Shown here in pieces: positions 12,421-15,594 of a DNA stretch of 15,594 bases. The translations under genes were made by a program, and so were the position numbers. The DNA is from Suilimivivens sp963618065 (GTDB lineage: Bacteria; Bacillota; Clostridia; Lachnospirales; Lachnospiraceae). Where the stretch lies: assembly GCA_963618065.1 (NCBI GenBank), contig CAVERH010000062.1, forward strand, positions 1 to 15,594. Reading direction: 5' to 3'. Every line of letters starts with the position of its first letter. The stretch's first letter is position 1. The notes beneath the pieces are model-generated. The model did no database searches. It was not told where the DNA came from and saw nothing but the letters and a program-made list of their open reading frames with translations.

Positions 12421-13374
12421 ATGAAATTTGATGAAAACATAAATAAAACAGTGCCGACCCCAAAGGCTGTAATTGGAACCAATTCCTGGGGAAGCGCAGC
12501 CTATGAGAAAATAATAAGAGGAAGTGTGGTTGATAATGATACTTTGAAAGCGGCTATGCGGATTGCGGTAGAATCGAAACTTTTGTTTGTGGATTCAGCG
12601 AGAGATTATGGCTTTGGAAAGGGGCCGAAGCTGATCGGAAAGTGCTGCCCTAAGGACATTATGATATCGTCAAAATACACACCATTTACCAAATTTAAGT
12701 CGGGACAGGTGCGTCAATCCGTAGAAAAGGATCTGAAAGATTTTGGCAGAAAAAGTATAGAAGTCTATTGGCTTCATATGCCGAATGACATTCCACAATA
12801 TATGGAAGAACTGATTGAGCTTTACAGAGAGGGGAAAATCGGCAATATTGGGGTTTCAAACTTTAATTTACAGGAATGCAAACTTGCAAAATCTATTTTA
12901 GATAAGGCAGGAATCCCATTATACGGTGTGCAGAATCATTACAGTCTTATTGATCGTGAATGGGAGAAAAATGGCCTTCTGTCCTGGTGCGGGGAAAATG
13001 GAGTGCAATTCTGGGCCTGGGCCGTGTTAGAAGAAGGAATACTCACTGGGCCAAAGCGGCAAGGTGAAAAATTTGCTATTATGAAAGCTATTTATAGCCG
13101 AAAAAGGAGAAAGCTAAATCGTTTGTTTGCATTAATGAAGAAGGTGGCAGAAAGGCATGATATGACGATTCCACAGGTTGCTATCTCGTTTGTGGCAAAT
13201 AAAGGCATTGTGCCAATCTGCGGATGTCGTAAGCCCTACCAGGTTGAACAACTCAAAGTAGCTGCAGATACAAAATTAAGCGAAGCGGAAATGAGAAAGT
13301 TAGAAGAAGTTGCGGATGAATTAAACGTAAAAGTACTGGGACCTGACCTGTTTCGTTTTGCCGTTAGGAAATGA
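12421..13374 (+). CDS. Aldo/keto reductase
   Basis: A 317-residue TIM-barrel NAD(P)H-dependent oxidoreductase. The full catalytic tetrad is visible: Asp58 (FVDSARDYG), Tyr63, Lys85 (ISSKYTPF) and His119 (WLHMPND). Further family blocks are IGNIGVSNFNLQE, GVQNHYSLIDRE and the cofactor-binding end GIVPICGCRKPYQVEQL. These enzymes reduce aldehydes or ketones; the substrate cannot be told. AGGTG at 12411-12415 precedes ATG 12421 directly after the tiny ORF. Downstream, 54 bases of methyltransferase-junction sequence begin 8 bases after its stop, showing that the 3' neighbourhood has been rearranged. It is the first substantial gene of the accessory operon. Confidence 0.92.
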   Translation: MKFDENINKTVPTPKAVIGTNSWGSAAYEKIIRGSVVDNDTLKAAMRIAVESKLLFVDSARDYGFGKGPKLIGKCCPKDIMISSKYTPFTKFKSGQVRQSVEKDLKDFGRKSIEVYWLHMPNDIPQYMEELIELYREGKIGNIGVSNFNLQECKLAKSILDKAGIPLYGVQNHYSLIDREWEKNGLLSWCGENGVQFWAWAVLEEGILTGPKRQGEKFAIMKAIYSRKRRKLNRLFALMKKVAERHDMTIPQVAISFVANKGIVPICGCRKPYQVEQLKVAADTKLSEAEMRKLEEVADELNVKVLGPDLFRFAVRK

Positions 13375-13381
13375 TGAACTC

Positions 13382-13435
13382 TGTATGACGAATGTGAAGG
13401 GATGAGATGATGACAAATGAAGAATATAAGAAATT
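13382..13435 (+). repeat. 54-bp direct repeat, copy 1 (methyltransferase junction debris)
   Basis: Matches 15091-15144 at 51 of 54 positions. It encodes the end of the first methyltransferase (LYDECEGMR, stop) and the start of the second (MMTNEEYKK), but neither gene is present here. After it, the sequence departs completely from the second methyltransferase. Confidence 0.85.
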
Positions 13436-13596
13436 TTGTTTTCCCGGAAGGAATGGTCAAAACAATGCTCCCAGTCATAGGAGATATGTTGACCAGAATT
13501 TTTGCTGCTGGAAGAAAATATCCAAAAGAGTGCAAAGAAACAAGGATTGATATTGAAAAGCAGATTATCAGAGTGATAAATGATTGGAAGATATAG
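13435..13596 (+). pseudogene. C-terminal gene fragment of unknown family
   Basis: Immediately after the repeat, a frame different from the methyltransferase fragment stays open to a TAG and reads FVFPEGMVKTMLPVIGDMLT, then RIFAAGRKYPKECKETRIDI and EKQIIRVINDWKI. The first internal ATG is 13453 (47 codons), but it has no ribosome site. It looks like the tail of a longer helical protein. The family is not recognised. Confidence 0.45.
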
Positions 13597-13639
13597 GGAA
13601 AACATATTTAGAAATAGTAAACAAGGTGATAAAAGTTAT

Positions 13640-14431
13640 ATGAAATTTAAAACGCTAGGAAATAAGCAAAATCCGGTAATACTGTTTTTTCACGCAATGG
13701 GCGTGGTTGGTGAGAGCAGTGAGCCAGTGGCAAGATATTTACAGAATAAATATTTCTGCATTATGCCCACGTCAACGGTATATTGCCAAGAACAGAAGTA
13801 CATCAGTAAAGCGAATGAAATTCAGCAGGTTGAGGAGTTTCTGCATGAGCAGGGAATCGAGGAACTGGAGCTGGTCGTTGCGTCCTCAATCGGAGCTGAT
13901 CTGGCTGTGGCATTTTTGTCCCAGACAAAGCTTCCGGTGGCACATGTTTTTCTAGATGGAGGGCAGTTTGCACAGATTAAAAAGGGCGCCAGACGGATCA
14001 TGACTCCGTTTTTATATCTGGCGATCAAAAGCCTGTATTGGACGAAGGGCGGGTCATTAAAGAAAATTCTTTGGTGCGATGATAAGGAGATAAAGCCTTA
14101 TTTTATTGCTGCCGGAAAAGCACTTCGTTATGGAAATCTCCGTCGTCAGCTGGGAGATAGTCTGGAAGACAAGCCGTTTCCGCTTTTATTAGAAACCATG
14201 CAAAAATGTACATATTTTGAATTTGGCAGTGTGGAAGATCATTTCAAATATCGGGATGCAGTGATGAAGGCCTACCCTTATGGAAATTATCCTGTTTTTG
14301 AAGGTTACAATCATATGCAGTACCAGATAAAGGATCCGAAAGGATTTGCTGCTATGCTAGAGTCTGTCATGGATGAAAATAAGATTCCCAAGTTGCCTTT
14401 TGTAAGACCTAGTAATTGCACAGAAAGATGA
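13640..14431 (+). CDS. Alpha/beta-hydrolase family protein
   Basis: A 263-residue cytoplasmic protein with an alpha/beta hydrolase layout: strand and oxyanion loop VILFFHAMGVVGESSEPVAR, nucleophile elbow ASSIGADLAVAF (Ser just before Ile-Gly), LDGGQF after the next strand, and a C-terminal EGYNHMQYQIKDPKGF whose His would be catalytic. The elbow is S-x-S-I-G-like rather than the classical GxSxG, so esterase activity is not certain. ATG 13640 is chosen because AAGGTGAT lies 9 bases upstream; the longer start at 13580 would add 20 residues overlapping the upstream gene fragment. It lies inside the block bounded by the 54-bp repeats and probably shares a transcript with the methyltransferase. 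Substrate unknown. Confidence 0.8.
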   Translation: MKFKTLGNKQNPVILFFHAMGVVGESSEPVARYLQNKYFCIMPTSTVYCQEQKYISKANEIQQVEEFLHEQGIEELELVVASSIGADLAVAFLSQTKLPVAHVFLDGGQFAQIKKGARRIMTPFLYLAIKSLYWTKGGSLKKILWCDDKEIKPYFIAAGKALRYGNLRRQLGDSLEDKPFPLLLETMQKCTYFEFGSVEDHFKYRDAVMKAYPYGNYPVFEGYNHMQYQIKDPKGFAAMLESVMDENKIPKLPFVRPSNCTER

Positions 14432-14513
14432 TGAAATGAATGTTAGGAGGTCCTTCGAAGAAATCCGGAGAAGGCTCTGTACCAGGTTCAAGAACAGGAC
14501 GAGAGTGAAGATC

Positions 14514-15119
14514 ATGAATAAGAAAATTTGGGATCTATATGCGCCAATCTATGAAAAGGCCATGCGTGCGGATCAGAAATATTATAACTATATGTATAAC
14601 CGAATTCCTTCGCAGATAGGTGGCAAGGTGATACTGGAAATTGCAACAGGGCCGGGGCTGCTAGCCAAGCATGTAGCTAGTGCATCAAAGCGGATGATCG
14701 CAACAGATTATTCCGAGGGAATGATAAAAGAGGCAATGAAGGGGGAATATCCTGCTAATCTGACATTTGAGGTGGCAGATGCCACATCGCTTCCTTATGA
14801 GGATAATTCATTTGATGTCGTATTGATTGCCAATGCCTTGCATGTAATGCCAAATCCAGAGAAGGCACTTGTTGAAATTGATCGAGTTCTTAAGGACAAT
14901 GGTATACTGATTGCTCCGAATTTTGTTGGACATAAGAAGAGTGCGGTCAGTAAGCTCTGGGGAGGAATCCTGAAGCTTGCAGGAATCAGATTTGAACATC
15001 AATGGACACCGGAGGAATACCTTACGTGGCTAGAAGATCATGGCTGGAAAGTGACTTTTTCAAAACTAATGCCTTCTAGAATTTCACTGATGTATGCCGA
15101 ATGTGAAAGGATGAGATGA
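14514..15119 (+). CDS. Class I SAM-dependent methyltransferase (UbiE-like), copy 1
   Basis: A 201-residue Rossmann-fold methyltransferase. Motif I is LEIATGPGLLAKHVA (about 41-55), followed by ATDYSEGMIKEA, VADATSLPYEDNSFDVVLIA with NALHVMPNPEKAL, and ILIAPNFVGHKKS. These are typical of small-molecule methyltransferases of the UbiE/type 11 kind. ATG 14514 begins MNKKIWDLYAPIYEKAMRAD, the usual start of this group; the frame is open to ATG 14436, but those 26 residues look non-native. The ribosome site for 14514 is weak (GAGAGTGAAG). The 82-base gap after the hydrolase contains an AGGAGG at 14444 that serves no long frame. The stop overlaps the next start (ATGA), linking the two methyltransferases in one operon. 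Confidence 0.88.
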   Translation: MNKKIWDLYAPIYEKAMRADQKYYNYMYNRIPSQIGGKVILEIATGPGLLAKHVASASKRMIATDYSEGMIKEAMKGEYPANLTFEVADATSLPYEDNSFDVVLIANALHVMPNPEKALVEIDRVLKDNGILIAPNFVGHKKSAVSKLWGGILKLAGIRFEHQWTPEEYLTWLEDHGWKVTFSKLMPSRISLMYAECERMR

Positions 15120-15144
15120 TGACAAACGAAGAATATAAGAAATT
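15091..15144 (+). repeat. 54-bp direct repeat, copy 2
   Basis: Intact counterpart of 13382-13435 (3 mismatches, 1709 bases apart), spanning the last codons of methyltransferase 1 and the first codons of methyltransferase 2. Confidence 0.85.
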
Positions 15145-15594
15145 ATCAATACAGGAATTTACAAAAGCGGCCAAAATGTATGAAGGTGATAAAGCCGGTA
15201 TTTACAAGATGTGTCGGAAGGATTATCCGGATATCCTGGAAGAATTGGAAAAGGAACCATTTCAGGAGTTGCTGGATGCAGGATGCGGTCCGGCACCCAT
15301 GATTTCGCTCTTGTCGGAAAAATATCCGGAGCGGCATTATACCGGGCTGGACCTTACTCCGGCAATGATTGAGCAGGCAAAGCAAAAGAATCTTTCAAAT
15401 GCTGCTTTTATAGTTGGAGACTGCGAGAATTTTCCATTCCCGGATAACTCCTTTGACGTGATCATCTGTGCCAACAGCTTTCATCATTATCCCAATCCGC
15501 AGGCTTTTTTCGATTCTGTCAAGAGATGCCTGCGTCCGGGCGGAAAGCTAATCCTGCGGGATATTTCCAGTAACAGCAAGCTGGTACTCTGGTT
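15116..15594 (+). CDS. Class I SAM-dependent methyltransferase, copy 2, 3' end cut by window
   Basis: Starts MMTNEEYKKLSIQEFTKAAK and stays open to the window edge (159 codons). Motif I is LLDAGCGPAPMISLL (about 52-66), then YTGLDLTPAMIEQAKQKN, VGDCENFPFPDNSFDVIICA with NSFHHYPNPQAFF, and LRPGGKLILRDIS. It is a type 11 methyltransferase related to, but clearly diverged from, the one upstream. Its first ATG overlaps the upstream stop (ATGA), and AAAGGA lies 6-7 bases before it. Either of two adjacent ATG codons (15116 or 15119) may be used. Its 5' end is also found as debris after the aldo/keto reductase. Confidence 0.85.
   Translation, partial: MMTNEEYKKLSIQEFTKAAKMYEGDKAGIYKMCRKDYPDILEELEKEPFQELLDAGCGPAPMISLLSEKYPERHYTGLDLTPAMIEQAKQKNLSNAAFIVGDCENFPFPDNSFDVIICANSFHHYPNPQAFFDSVKRCLRPGGKLILRDISSNSKLVLW

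Noticed and set aside
14436..14513. 26-residue N-terminal extension of methyltransferase 1
   Set aside because: The Arg-rich extension is unlike the family, whose proteins start at the MNKKIWDLYAPIYEKA position.

Overview
The window looks like part of an integrated mobile element (ICE or relict ICE) in a low-GC Firmicute, most likely a gut clostridium of the Lachnospiraceae type. This rests on the gene families seen: a ParB and RepA_N/DUF6017 replication pair, TTRAP and YodL/DUF4316 transfer-associated proteins, strong AGGAGG-type ribosome binding sites, frequent ATGA/TAATG gene overlaps, and methyltransferase and aldo/keto reductase accessory genes typical of that group. No rRNA or tRNA gene, integrase, relaxase or complete conjugation gene was seen.

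Layout. 1-2581: replication and maintenance module, with the 3' part of parB, repA, a small membrane protein and a small conserved protein. The middle of repA carries a striking ordered array: six exact-period 45-bp units, then four palindromes about 24 bp apart, then an AT-rich tract. It has the architecture of a replication origin inside the rep gene. 2583-4514: an RNA-processing cassette with an ATP-dependent RNA ligase (DRB0094/Rnl5-like), a 52-residue protein and a metallophosphoesterase, followed by a broken short reading frame. 4641-6731: a lone XRE regulator whose frame runs through a terminator, then a HipB/HipA-type toxin-antitoxin operon with a perfect consensus promoter and an overlapping palindromic operator; two almost identical terminators bracket the operon. 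6877-8802: three uncharacterised genes and an intergenic region with a good terminator and possibly a small RNA. 8867-9513: a reverse-strand island with a sugar O-acetyltransferase and the last codons of a flavodoxin-like gene. It abuts, at about 9510, a 5'-truncated ICE polyvalent/anti-restriction-type protein. 9507-12231: that truncated gene, a TTRAP gene and a YodL/DUF4316 gene, ending in a strong terminator. 12301-15594: an accessory operon with its own promoter and dyad operator: a tiny hydrophobic ORF, aldo/keto reductase, gene debris, alpha/beta hydrolase, and two SAM methyltransferases, the second cut by the window end. A 54-bp direct repeat brackets the debris-hydrolase-methyltransferase block.

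How it works together. ParB and RepA would maintain the extrachromosomal form of the element, with replication probably starting inside repA. HipBA-like proteins would stabilise carriage. The ligase and phosphoesterase could repair RNA cut by host or phage nucleases. The reverse-strand island sits where anti-restriction and transfer genes would be expected, so transfer functions may be damaged or replaced here. The accessory operon is probably cargo or host metabolism, shaped by recombination between short repeats.
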